This document shows positions 36,065 through 45,101 of a DNA stretch of 64,000 bases, one piece after another. The stretch comes from Thermohalobaculum sp965247385 (GTDB taxonomy: Bacteria; Pseudomonadota; Alphaproteobacteria; Rhodobacterales; Rhodobacteraceae), in assembly GCA_965247385.1 (NCBI GenBank), contig CBDFHG010000007.1, forward strand, positions 1,178,001-1,242,000. The letters run 5' to 3'. Position 1 is the stretch's first letter. The number at the start of each line of letters is the position of its first letter. The translations under genes were made by a program, and so were the position numbers. The notes beneath the pieces are model-generated. The model worked only from the letters and a program-made list of their open reading frames with translations, was not told the DNA's origin and searched no databases.

Positions 36065-38554
36065 TCAGGGTGCCAATACTAAACCAAACTCCTCATTATA
36101 ACTCAACCCATCGCAAATCTCGCCCCCGTCGCCCACTGGCGCGATGTGCACAGCCGCTTTCTGCCAGTCCTTCCAATTCTTGCACACAGCGGCAATCTCC
36201 GGCTGCTCCTGATTCACGCCCGGCAGCTTGTCCCACCGCGCGGCAGAGAGTTTCACCTCTGACATCAGCCAGTCGTCCGCCAGCGGTTCCAGCCCCTGTC
36301 CGGTCAGCCGCGCCAACCAGAGCGTTGCCTGCGGCTGGCCAAGCCGGGTCATCAGTTTTTCCTCTTCAAAGACCCGTTGCGCGCTCTCGAAATAGCTGGT
36401 CGCTCGCAACAGCATGTTGTGCGCATGCTGCCGCTCCACCATGTGTCTGCCGGTCGTCTCGATCTCGGCCCGCTCCAGCACCTCCGGCACCTCCATCGCG
36501 TCGTCGCCATGCACCGCTTCGATCAGGTCCCGTAGTCCGTCCGGCGCACGGATCACGCCCGCGTCAAAAATCGCCCGCGCCGTCCGCCACTGCACGTCCA
36601 GCGGATAGACATATGCCCCTTTGTCCAGCACGCCATGCAGCCAATGAGCATCCTCAACACAATCGGGATCGGGTGAGACCACGTGCAGCGCAGGCACGGC
36701 TACGGGCCGCGCGTGGGCCGGGCGCAGGTCCATGTGCCGCCACAACCGCCCCGCGCGCTGGATCAGCGACCCAATGGGCGCGAGGTCGGAAATCATCAGG
36801 TCGAAATCGAGGTCGAGTGAGGCTTCCACCACCTGGGTCGCGACCAGAATGCGCCCTGCCCTGTCCGTCCCCTCGCGGCCAAAGCGCACCTGCAACTGCT
36901 GTTCTTTAGCCAGCCGGTCTGCCACAGTGAACCGCGCGTGCAGCAACTCTGCATCAATCCCCAGCCCTCGCAGCGCCTGCACGGCGGCGATGGCATCGTC
37001 CACCGCATTACGCACCCAGACGCAGGCCGCGCCTTTCGCCACCCCGTCCCGCAGCAACGTCCAAGCGTCATCAGACCCAATCCGGTGCACGGCAACATCG
37101 CGGATGGTTGCAGGCACTGGCGAAAGTTGACCGCTCTCAACTTTCTGGCCAACGATGGTCAACAGCGGATAGGCATCGTCCGTCACTGCCCCGCCCCGCC
37201 TTTCGCCAAGGCCCTTGCGGAACGCCCGCGAAAACCCGTCGCGCATTCCTTTGGGCAGAGTCGCCGTCATCACGATGGCCGAGCCGCTCATCAGGGCGTG
37301 GAACTGCAACAAGCGGCGCAGTTCCTCTTCCATGAACGGATCATAACTGTGCGCCTCATCGACGATCAGGATCCGGCCCGACAGCGCCCAGAGCCGCAGC
37401 GTATTGAACCGGGTCGGAAGCACCGCCATCAGTGCCTGGTCGATGGTGCCGACACCCACATCGGCCAGCAGAATGCGCCGCCGATCGTCGGCCAGCCATT
37501 TGCCACAAGTGACATCCTCGCCAGGATCGGACCCGTCGCGGCCCATGATGTCGCGGAACAGGTCGCTCTGCTTGGATCGCCCGTGCGACAGGGCCAGCGA
37601 CGGCCTGCCGTCAAACAGCCCCGGGACGATGCCCTCTAGCCGCGCTAGCATCGCGTTCGAGGTTGCCATGGTCGGCAACGCAAAGAACAGACCCTTGCCC
37701 TTGCCCCCTGCCATCATCCGTGCCGCCAGGATCAGCGCCGCCTCGGTCTTGCCGGCGCCGGTTGCGTCCTCGATAAACGCCAACACCGAAGTGTCGGGCA
37801 AGTGGACATCCGCAACCGCCGACTGCATGGGATGCGGGGTGAACCCGGCGGGCAGAACCTGCGGCCGGGAGGTCGGCGTGGCGTGGTGCAACCCGGCGTT
37901 CGCGATAGCTGCAGCCGCGCATCCCCGGGCAGCCGTCCAGTAGTCGGCAACCGGAATATCCGGGCTTTTTGCCTCAAACCAGTCGACATTCGAGCCAATC
38001 CAATCCGCCTGTACCGTCAACCCCGACAGGCCCCAGCTGAGCTTCTGTGCAGTTGCCTCGTCCAACCCATCGAGCGATGCCAGCGGGAGAAGACTGGCAA
38101 CCTGACCAATCACCTCCGGCACCAAGGCACGCGCCTCCTGTCCGATCGCGGTCAGCTCCTTTAGCCGCCCGTCACTGTCCACAGCTACAGGCGGCCCGCC
38201 GTGATGCCCGGCAACTGCGGCGTAAAGCGGTTTGCGGCAGCCGGGCGACCCGCCGATCAACTGCTCCACGCAGCCGTCGTTTTCCAGCAGCAGTCGAAAA
38301 CTCAACTGCCAGTGCCGAATGCCGTAGCTCGGTCGCCCGGAAATCATGTCGCGGAAAGCATCACTGAATTTACCCAGGTCGTGTAGCACGATCATGACTA
38401 CTATCGCCTGATCCCAGTCCTCGCGTCCGGTTAGAGATCGATAGCGCATCAGTTCCGCGGAAACAGCGCCAACGTCCAGCATGTGCCAGAGCGCGGGGTG
38501 AGTTTTGTCCGCGATGGTCTTGCCCGGCCAGGCGGCAATGGTTTTCGGTGTCAT
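36065..38554 (-). CDS. cas3: CRISPR helicase-nuclease Cas3, type I-E
   Basis: An 829-residue Cas3. The N-terminal HD nuclease has His-Asp at 58-59 (IVLHDLGKF), a first histidine near 19-24 and HHGGP at 117-121. The SF2 helicase has Walker A TGAGKT at 265-270, DEAH at 399-402 (ILIVDEAHSYD), MTATLP motif III and the motif V-VI block VEASLDLDFD...QRAGRLWRH. All catalytic residues look intact, so interference should be possible. It is transcribed toward the Cascade genes but now separated from them by an IS66 derivative. Only 54 bp lie between its start and the end of the MttB-like gene upstream. Confidence 0.96.
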   Translation of the reverse strand: MTPKTIAAWPGKTIADKTHPALWHMLDVGAVSAELMRYRSLTGREDWDQAIVVMIVLHDLGKFSDAFRDMISGRPSYGIRHWQLSFRLLLENDGCVEQLIGGSPGCRKPLYAAVAGHHGGPPVAVDSDGRLKELTAIGQEARALVPEVIGQVASLLPLASLDGLDEATAQKLSWGLSGLTVQADWIGSNVDWFEAKSPDIPVADYWTAARGCAAAAIANAGLHHATPTSRPQVLPAGFTPHPMQSAVADVHLPDTSVLAFIEDATGAGKTEAALILAARMMAGGKGKGLFFALPTMATSNAMLARLEGIVPGLFDGRPSLALSHGRSKQSDLFRDIMGRDGSDPGEDVTCGKWLADDRRRILLADVGVGTIDQALMAVLPTRFNTLRLWALSGRILIVDEAHSYDPFMEEELRRLLQFHALMSGSAIVMTATLPKGMRDGFSRAFRKGLGERRGGAVTDDAYPLLTIVGQKVESGQLSPVPATIRDVAVHRIGSDDAWTLLRDGVAKGAACVWVRNAVDDAIAAVQALRGLGIDAELLHARFTVADRLAKEQQLQVRFGREGTDRAGRILVATQVVEASLDLDFDLMISDLAPIGSLIQRAGRLWRHMDLRPAHARPVAVPALHVVSPDPDCVEDAHWLHGVLDKGAYVYPLDVQWRTARAIFDAGVIRAPDGLRDLIEAVHGDDAMEVPEVLERAEIETTGRHMVERQHAHNMLLRATSYFESAQRVFEEEKLMTRLGQPQATLWLARLTGQGLEPLADDWLMSEVKLSAARWDKLPGVNQEQPEIAAVCKNWKDWQKAAVHIAPVGDGGEICDGLSYNEEFGLVLAP

Positions 38555-38608
38555 GGAGGTTCCTCTAATCCGGCATTCTGCGCCTCTGCTGCCGATACGA
38601 CCAGCCCG

Positions 38609-40174
38609 TCACAACCCCACGGCTTTCAGCGGCAGGTGAATCTTGAACTTCCCGCGCACCGCCTTGTCGATTTCGTAGGACAGATGCTTCGGAAAATACC
38701 CGTCGAGGATTTCGCGCTTCTTCGCGATTGCCTTGCGCACCAGGTCCGGCTTGCCGATCTCCAGCCATTCCTTCGGTGTGGTCCGGTCGCCAAGCGAGGG
38801 GTAGACATACTCGGTCTGCATCAGCCCGAGGGTCTGGTCCGCGCCCAGGTAATGCCCCGGCCCGTCGAGCACGACCGACCGCATCACCTCCAGCGACAGG
38901 GTGTCCTCGGTCACCTCGATGCCGCGCACGCAGCGCTGGCAATGGCCCAGCATGTCGTCGCCGAGGATCAGGCTCTCGAGGCAGAACCCCAGCAGAGAGG
39001 CATGCATGCCGACCGACTCGTAAATCATGTTGAGCCCCGCCATCCCCGCCATGACGTTCGAGATGCCCTGCTCCCAGCCCGCCTGCATGTCGGGCAGCTT
39101 GGCATCCGCGATGCCCGCCGGCGCGCCGCCCGGCAAGCCGTAGAATCGGTGCATCTGGGCGCAGCCCGAGGTCAGCAGCCCCTGCTCGCCGGAGCCCCCG
39201 GACATCGCCCCGGTGCGCAGGTCCGACACGAACGGCCAAGTGCCGAATATCGCCGGGCAACCGGGCGACAAGGCGTTGACATAGACCACCGCCGCCAGAC
39301 ACTCCGCCACCGCCTGCACGATGGCCCCGGCCAGCGGCGCCGGGGCGGTCGCGCCGGCCTGCCCGGCCGACAGCAGCAGCACCGGCATGCCACCGCGGAT
39401 GCAGGTCTCCATCACCTCGCAGGCCTCGGTGGCGAACTTCATCGGCGGCACCACGAAGCAGATCGAGGCCGATATGAAGGGCCGTTCACGCCACTTGTCC
39501 TCACCGCCCGCCAGCATGTGGATCAGTTCGAAGGCCGGCTTCATGTGGCTCGGCTCGGTAAAGCTGGTGCCGACATGCTTGGTGGTGCCGCGTACGCTGG
39601 CGTAGATGGTATTGAGGTCCATCTCCAGGTTGTCGAGAATGTCGCGGCACACCATCGGGCGCTGAAAGAAATGCACGTTGTCGAGGCTCTCGACGATGCG
39701 CGCCGCGTCGTAGAGGTCCTGCACCGTCGAGTCGCGGTACTCGCGCTTCTCGACATCGACCACATGCACCGCGGCGCCAGCGGTGCCGTAATGCACCTTG
39801 GTGCCGCTCAGATGCAGGTCGTGTTTCGGGTCGCGGGCGCAGATGGTCAGGTCGCGTGCCGCCACCGCCAGCATGTCCTCGACCAGCGCGCGGGGGATGC
39901 GGATGCGGCCATCATCGCCCAGAATCGCCCCTGCCCCGGTCAGGATCTCGACACCGGAGGGCGGCGCGTCAGCCAGCCCGATCTGCTCCAGCGCATCCAA
40001 CGCGGTCTCGTGGATGCGCTGCATTTCCGCCTCGGAGAACGGGTTGTAGGAGCCCCCCGGCAGCCCGGCACGCACCGGGCGGATATTTTCGGCCAACGGC
40101 GCTGCGCGCAGCGCCTGGCGGGCCGAACGGCCACCGGCGCGGCGGCTGCGTTTCTTCGTGTCTGTCTGTTCCAT
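38609..40174 (-). CDS. Trimethylamine methyltransferase-family protein (MttB-like, non-pyrrolysine)
   Basis: A 521-residue member of the MttB superfamily (YNPFSEAEMQRIHETALDAL, LMQTEYVYPSLGDR). The frame is continuous with no in-frame TAG, so it is not a pyrrolysine enzyme. Non-Pyl homologues studied so far move methyl groups from quaternary amines such as glycine betaine to a corrinoid protein. No corrinoid protein gene is visible here, so the acceptor is unknown. The start at 40174 is chosen for GGAGAG about 9 bp upstream; a codon 21 bp earlier lacks this. It ends the minus-strand cluster that includes two betaine-type dehydrogenases and a homocysteine methyltransferase. Confidence 0.85.
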   Translation of the reverse strand: MEQTDTKKRSRRAGGRSARQALRAAPLAENIRPVRAGLPGGSYNPFSEAEMQRIHETALDALEQIGLADAPPSGVEILTGAGAILGDDGRIRIPRALVEDMLAVAARDLTICARDPKHDLHLSGTKVHYGTAGAAVHVVDVEKREYRDSTVQDLYDAARIVESLDNVHFFQRPMVCRDILDNLEMDLNTIYASVRGTTKHVGTSFTEPSHMKPAFELIHMLAGGEDKWRERPFISASICFVVPPMKFATEACEVMETCIRGGMPVLLLSAGQAGATAPAPLAGAIVQAVAECLAAVVYVNALSPGCPAIFGTWPFVSDLRTGAMSGGSGEQGLLTSGCAQMHRFYGLPGGAPAGIADAKLPDMQAGWEQGISNVMAGMAGLNMIYESVGMHASLLGFCLESLILGDDMLGHCQRCVRGIEVTEDTLSLEVMRSVVLDGPGHYLGADQTLGLMQTEYVYPSLGDRTTPKEWLEIGKPDLVRKAIAKKREILDGYFPKHLSYEIDKAVRGKFKIHLPLKAVGL

Positions 40175-40392
40175 TACTTGATCTCTCCGGTCCACAAATC
40201 AGTCGGCATGATGAAATGGGTCAGGTCGGCGAGCCCCGCGCGGCACGGCCCCGCCCTGCACCGATGGTGCGTCTATGGAGATCGATCAGGTGGCGGCAAT
40301 CCGTCATGCGCCGTTCCTCCATGCTGATACCAGCTAAAGACCGCATTAGGCCTTGTGCTTGTCCATTCGCGGCGGAATACGCCGTTTTCGAC

Positions 40393-41250
40393 TCATCCTA
40401 CCCGCTCGCCCCTGGTGCCCGCGATCAGGAGCGGATCGACAATCCCGGCCCCGATCCCGCTGGCCAGCCCAGAGAAGTCGCCGCCGGGCAAATCACCGCC
40501 GCCGAGCATCGCCCGCGCCGCATCGCGGATCGCCGCATGGGTCACCCGCGCCAGGCCGCCGCCGATGCTGACCCGGGCGACCCCGGCAGCGGCATAATCG
40601 GCCAGCGAGACATCGGCGGAACGGCCCGTGGCCAAAGCATTCACCGGCGTGTCAATACTGGCGCACAGCGCCGTCAGATCGTCCATCGGCAGCAATGGCG
40701 CATACAGCACATCGGCCCCCGCTTGCGCGTAGGCCCGCAGGCGTCGCACCGCCTCACCCGCATCGTAGGTGCCGTTCATGAACCCGTCGGCGCGGGCCGT
40801 CAGCATGAACGGGAACCCCATCCCGCGCACCGCAGCGACCGCCGCCCGAACCCGCTCCAGCGCCAGACCAAAACCGTAAGCGCCAGAGGACGGCAGCGTG
40901 GTGTCCTCGATGGTGCAGCCCACCAACCCGGCCTCTGCCGCCATCCGCACCGTCTCGGCAACCACCTCGGGGGCCTCGCCGAACCCGTTCTCCAGATCGG
41001 CGCTGACCGGCAGCGGCGTGGCGGCGACCAGGGTTTCGCAATGGGCCAGCATCTCGTCGCGGCTCACATGGCCCATATCCGGACGGCCCAGAGTGAAAGC
41101 GAAGCCGGATGAGGTCGTCGCCAGCGCCTCCGCCCCAAGCGCCGCCAGCATCCGCGCCGACCCGGTATCCCAGGGGTTGGGGATGATGAACGGCGCACCG
41201 GGGCGGTGCAGCGTCCGGAACCGCTCGGCCTTTGCATGGTTGTCGCTCAT
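40393..41250 (-). CDS. Isocitrate lyase/PEP mutase-superfamily protein
   Basis: A 285-residue alpha/beta-barrel protein of the ICL/PEPM superfamily: FIIPNPWDTGSARMLAALGA, then SADLENGFGEAPE with the metal-binding Asp and Glu, and TARADGF. The catalytic loop reads IEDTTLPSSG, without the EDK...KxNS motif of true PEP mutase or the KKCGH of isocitrate lyase. The reaction is therefore probably C-C bond cleavage of another 2-hydroxy or methylmalate-like acid, or unknown. It overlaps the upstream dehydrogenase gene by 4 bp, so it belongs to the same operon. About 218 bp without a recognisable gene lie between its stop and the MttB-like start. Confidence 0.82.
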   Translation of the reverse strand: MSDNHAKAERFRTLHRPGAPFIIPNPWDTGSARMLAALGAEALATTSSGFAFTLGRPDMGHVSRDEMLAHCETLVAATPLPVSADLENGFGEAPEVVAETVRMAAEAGLVGCTIEDTTLPSSGAYGFGLALERVRAAVAAVRGMGFPFMLTARADGFMNGTYDAGEAVRRLRAYAQAGADVLYAPLLPMDDLTALCASIDTPVNALATGRSADVSLADYAAAGVARVSIGGGLARVTHAAIRDAARAMLGGGDLPGGDFSGLASGIGAGIVDPLLIAGTRGERVG

Positions 41251-43691
41251 AGCTTCACCCGCTCGGCGTTCGGATCATACATCGGCCTCAGGCTGGCCAC
41301 AGCCTTGACCCGTGTCCCGGCAACCTCGATCTCGTAGCTCGATGCCAGCACATCCGCCACAGTTTCGCCCTCGCATGGAATATAGCCCATGGCGACCGAC
41401 GCACCCAGCGTGTGACCGTAGTTGCCGGAGCTTACGTAGCCCACGCGCTGGCCGTCCCGGTAGATCGGTTCGTTGTGATAGACCAGCGGCTCCGGGTCCT
41501 GAAGCAGGAACTGGACCATGCGCCTCGAAAGCCCCTCGTCCTTCTTGCGTAAAACCGCATCGCGGCCAATGAAGTCAGGCTTGGAAGTCCTGGCGGCAAA
41601 CCCGAGGCCCGCCTCCAGCACATGATCCTCGCAGCTGATGTCGTGGCCGAAGTGCCGGAAGGCTTTCTCGATCCGGCAGCTATCCATCATGTGCATGCCG
41701 CAAAGCTTCAGGCCGAAACCCTCGCCAGCCTCGGCGATGGTCTCGAACACATGGGCGGCCTGATCCGACGAGACATACACCTCCCATCCCAGTTCGCCGA
41801 CATAGGAAACCCGGTGAACACGGGCCATCCCCATGCCGATCTCGATCTCCTGCGAAGTACCAAAAGGATTGGTATCATTCGAGAAATCATTGGGGCTGAC
41901 AGCCTGCAACAACTTGCGCGAATTCGGCCCCATCACCGCCAGAATGCCCTCGCCCGCAGTGACATCGGTCAGGATTACCCGCGCATCGCCCAGATGGCGC
42001 GTCAACCAGGCCAAATCGGCGGGGAGTGTGCCCGATGGCGTGACCACCAGATAGGCGGTCTCGCTCAGGCGGGTCACGGTGACATCGGCCTCGATCCCGC
42101 CGCGAGTGTTCAGGAACTGGGTGTAGACGATCTTGCCATTGAGCACGGACATTTCCGCCCCGCAAACCCGGTTGAGGAAAGATTCGGCATCCAGCCCCTC
42201 GACGCGGATTTTCCCGAACGAGGTCATGTCGTACATGCCCACATTCTCGCGCACCGCCCGGTGCTCGGCGGCGGCATTCTCGAACCAGTTCTGGCGCTTC
42301 CAGCTGTATTCGTACTCGGGTTTCTGACCCTCGTTGGCGAACCAGTTGGCCCGCTCCCACCCCGCGCCCTCGCCAAACACCGCGCCTCGCGCCTTCAGGT
42401 GTTCGTGGAACGGCGACCGGCGGATGCCACGGGCGGTGATTTTTTGCCGGAAAGGGAAGTGATCGGCGTATAGCAGGCCCAACGATTCCGTCACACGCTC
42501 GACAAGGTATTTCCTGTTGCCCTGGAACGGCTGCGCCCGCGCGATGTCCACATCACCCAGATCGACCGGTTTTTCGCCACGGTCCATCCACTGCGCCAAC
42601 ATCTTCCCGGCGCCGCCCGCAGACTGGATGCCGGTAGAATTGAACCCGGCGGCAACATAGAAATTCCGCAGGGTCAGCGCCTCGCCCAGATAAAAGACGT
42701 TGTCGGGGGTGAAACTTTCAGGGCCGTTGAAGAAGGTATGGATGCCGGCTTTGGCGAGGATCGGCATCCGCTCGACCGCCTTCTCCAGGATCATCTCGAA
42801 ATGATCGAAATCCTCGGGAAGCTGGTCGAAGCAGAAGTTTTCCGGAATCCCCTTTACCGCCCAGGGCTTCGCATTCGGCTCGAAGGCGCCCAGCAGGATC
42901 TTGCCGGCGTCCTCCTTGTAGTAGGCGCATTCATCGGGCACCCGCAGAACCGGCAGTTCGGTCAGCCCCTCGATGGCCTCGGTCACGATGTAGAAATGCT
43001 CGCAGGCTTGCAGCGGCACGTTCACCCCGGCCATGCGGCCGATCTCGTTACCCCACATGCCGCCGCAATTGACCACGAAATCAGCGTCGATCCGCCCAAC
43101 CTCGCCATTCTGCGCCCAATCGGCCCCGGTGACCCGGCCATTGACCTGATGAATGGCCGTGACCTTCACCCCCTCCAGCACCTTGGCCCCGCCCATCCTC
43201 GCGCCCTTGGCCATTGCCAGCGCCACATTGGCCGGGTCGCCCTGGCCGTCCTTCGGCAGATAGACCGCGCCGACGACATCGTCGACATTCACATGCGGAT
43301 AACGGTTTTTCACCTCCGACGGGCTGATTTCCTCAACCTCGACCCCAAAGGCCCGCGCCATCGAGGCGCCGCGATAAAGCTCCTCCTTGCGGTCCTCGGT
43401 CAGCGCTACCGATATCGAGCCATTTCGCTTGATCCCGGTGGAAATCCCGGTCTCTTTCTCCAGCTCGAAGTAAAGCTCCTGGGAGTATCTGGCCATCCTC
43501 GTCATGTTGGACGAGGCCCGAAGCTGCCCGATCAGTCCCGCCGCATGCCAGGTGGTGCCGCAGGTCAGCTGCTTTCGCTCCAGCAGCACCACATCGGTCC
43601 AACCGAGCTTGGTCAGGTGATAGGCGACCGAGCACCCGACAACGCCGCCACCGATAATAACCGCGCGGGCTTTGGATGGAACATCAGCCAT
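41247..43691 (-). CDS. FAD/GcvT fusion dehydrogenase (dimethylglycine/sarcosine dehydrogenase type)
   Basis: An 814-residue two-part enzyme. The N-terminal DAO-type flavin domain has GxGxxG (IIGGGVVGCSVAYHL) and TTWHAAG, where the histidine can carry FAD covalently. A bridging FAO_M domain is followed by a C-terminal aminomethyltransferase (GcvT-like) domain (about residues 430-810; SFLNRVCGAEMS, YVGELGWEVYV) that binds tetrahydrofolate. The family oxidatively removes N-methyl groups from dimethylglycine or sarcosine and passes formaldehyde to folate. It overlaps the next genes by 4 to 8 bp. A paralogue of equal length lies at 45098, so the two may act on successive substrates. The exact substrate is not decided by sequence. 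Confidence 0.9.
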   Translation of the reverse strand: MADVPSKARAVIIGGGVVGCSVAYHLTKLGWTDVVLLERKQLTCGTTWHAAGLIGQLRASSNMTRMARYSQELYFELEKETGISTGIKRNGSISVALTEDRKEELYRGASMARAFGVEVEEISPSEVKNRYPHVNVDDVVGAVYLPKDGQGDPANVALAMAKGARMGGAKVLEGVKVTAIHQVNGRVTGADWAQNGEVGRIDADFVVNCGGMWGNEIGRMAGVNVPLQACEHFYIVTEAIEGLTELPVLRVPDECAYYKEDAGKILLGAFEPNAKPWAVKGIPENFCFDQLPEDFDHFEMILEKAVERMPILAKAGIHTFFNGPESFTPDNVFYLGEALTLRNFYVAAGFNSTGIQSAGGAGKMLAQWMDRGEKPVDLGDVDIARAQPFQGNRKYLVERVTESLGLLYADHFPFRQKITARGIRRSPFHEHLKARGAVFGEGAGWERANWFANEGQKPEYEYSWKRQNWFENAAAEHRAVRENVGMYDMTSFGKIRVEGLDAESFLNRVCGAEMSVLNGKIVYTQFLNTRGGIEADVTVTRLSETAYLVVTPSGTLPADLAWLTRHLGDARVILTDVTAGEGILAVMGPNSRKLLQAVSPNDFSNDTNPFGTSQEIEIGMGMARVHRVSYVGELGWEVYVSSDQAAHVFETIAEAGEGFGLKLCGMHMMDSCRIEKAFRHFGHDISCEDHVLEAGLGFAARTSKPDFIGRDAVLRKKDEGLSRRMVQFLLQDPEPLVYHNEPIYRDGQRVGYVSSGNYGHTLGASVAMGYIPCEGETVADVLASSYEIEVAGTRVKAVASLRPMYDPNAERVKL

Positions 43692-44163
43692 TCAGATAGT
43701 CCTCCTGCATCTTGGTGTATTTGGCCAACCACTCGGCCCTCAGCGCCATTTCCTCTGCGCCCAAATCATATGCAGGGCTGGACAGCGGCGCAGCGGAAGT
43801 GACGCGGATCACCACGATGCCATTGAAAAGCGCCCCCAGACCCGGGCCCCAGATTTCCTCCCAACGCGGACAGAGCGCATCGAACTCCGCCGCGCCGCGG
43901 GCGACAAACCGCGCCTCGCCCCTGAACCGTGCGCCCTTGCGGGCAAAGACATCCACCATGTTGACCTCGACTCGCGGGTCATGGGCGATGTTGGCGACGG
44001 TGTTGGGCGAGCGCATCTCGGCGAAGGCCAGGGTCTGACTATCCAGCGCGATGAAGGTGCCCTTGGGCGACACATTGGGCGCGCCATCGGCCCCAACGGT
44101 CGCCACATAGCCGAATTTCTGTTCGGATATCAGGTCCAGCAGTACGTCCGTCAGCACCGTCAT
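43684..44163 (-). CDS. Pyridoxamine 5'-phosphate oxidase-like FMN-binding protein
   Basis: A 159-residue split-barrel flavin-fold protein: FGYVATVGADGAPNVSPKGT and IAHDPRVEVNMVDVFARKG. Members reduce or bind FMN, F420 or haem, and many have no known role. Position between the two FAD/GcvT-type genes, with overlaps of 8 and 4 bp, suggests service to the same pathway, for example handling of flavin or an oxidised intermediate, but this is guesswork. Confidence 0.82.
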   Translation of the reverse strand: MTVLTDVLLDLISEQKFGYVATVGADGAPNVSPKGTFIALDSQTLAFAEMRSPNTVANIAHDPRVEVNMVDVFARKGARFRGEARFVARGAAEFDALCPRWEEIWGPGLGALFNGIVVIRVTSAAPLSSPAYDLGAEEMALRAEWLAKYTKMQEDYLNG

Positions 44164-45101
44164 GACGCCCCCCCGATCTGGCCCACGATCTGGCCCACGA
44201 TTTCGTGGCCCGCCGCTTCCAGCCGCTGCTCCAGCTCGGCGATATGCGCCGGGCCGACCTCGCAGCAGCCGCCGATGATGGTGGCGCCCTCGTCAACCCA
44301 GCCCATGGCGAAACCTGCATAGGCTTGCGGGCCCAGATCCTTGCGCGCCGAAAGCATGTCGACGGTCTGCCCCAGTGTGAACCCGGTCGGGATCGGCGTG
44401 AAACCGTTTGCATATCCGCCCACCGGCAGACCAGAGGCGACAAGCTCCGGCATTGCCACGTCGATCACCTCCGGCGGGCAGCAATTCGCCAGCAACGCCG
44501 CCACCGGCAACCCATCGAGCGCCGCCATCGCCTCGGCAATGGTCTCACCGCTGCGCAGCCGGGCTTTGCCGTCTTCGCCAAGCGTCTCGGACAGCGTCCA
44601 CGCCACCCAGACCGGACGCCCCGTCTCCGCCGCGGCGGTCGCTGCAGCGCGGGCCTCCTCGGCTTTGGACATCGTCTCGCACAGGAAGAAGCCTACACGG
44701 TCCGCCTGTTCCGCCGCGATCAGCCGGTACTCGGCCAGCATCACCTCGTAGGATGGCAGCAATTCCGGGTGATAACTGCCGACCAGCGGCGACAGGCACC
44801 CGGCCAGATCGGCCTCGATGCCAGTCTCGTCGATCGCCGCCCGGGCCAGATCGAGAGCCTTGCGCTGCATCGGCCCGAACTGCTCAGGCACACCAAATCG
44901 GGCGAACCGCCCCGGTGTGCTCGAGTATGTGTTCAGCGTCAGCACCCGCGCACCGGCGCGCAGGTAATCCGCATGGACGGCCTGCACGATCTCCGGCTCG
45001 TTGATCATCACATGCGCAGACCACATCGGGTGCGCCGGTTGGGTCGAGCGCCGGACCAGCTCCTGGCCCATGCCACCGTCGAGCAGCGTGATCTGGCTCA
45101 T
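44160..45101 (-). CDS. Homocysteine S-methyltransferase (betaine-homocysteine methyltransferase type)
   Basis: A 313-residue Pfam homocysteine S-methyltransferase barrel. The zinc ligands are visible as the cysteine of NCCPPEV (about residue 205) and the Cys-Cys of GGCCEVGP (about 276-277). The start LLDGGMGQELVRRS is also typical. In this operon a methyl donor such as glycine betaine or S-methylmethionine is plausible, giving methionine plus dimethylglycine, which the adjoining dehydrogenases could use. An in-frame direct repeat (12 bp) near the C-terminus gives IVGQIVGQIGG. It overlaps both neighbours by 4 bp. Confidence 0.86.
   Translation of the reverse strand: MSQITLLDGGMGQELVRRSTQPAHPMWSAHVMINEPEIVQAVHADYLRAGARVLTLNTYSSTPGRFARFGVPEQFGPMQRKALDLARAAIDETGIEADLAGCLSPLVGSYHPELLPSYEVMLAEYRLIAAEQADRVGFFLCETMSKAEEARAAATAAAETGRPVWVAWTLSETLGEDGKARLRSGETIAEAMAALDGLPVAALLANCCPPEVIDVAMPELVASGLPVGGYANGFTPIPTGFTLGQTVDMLSARKDLGPQAYAGFAMGWVDEGATIIGGCCEVGPAHIAELEQRLEAAGHEIVGQIVGQIGGAS

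Noticed and set aside
38609..40174. Pyrrolysine-containing MttB
   Set aside because: The frame is continuous with no in-frame TAG codon where pyrrolysine would be.
38483..40327. A 614-codon plus-strand ORF opposite the MttB-like gene
   Set aside because: Shadow frame with no domain content.
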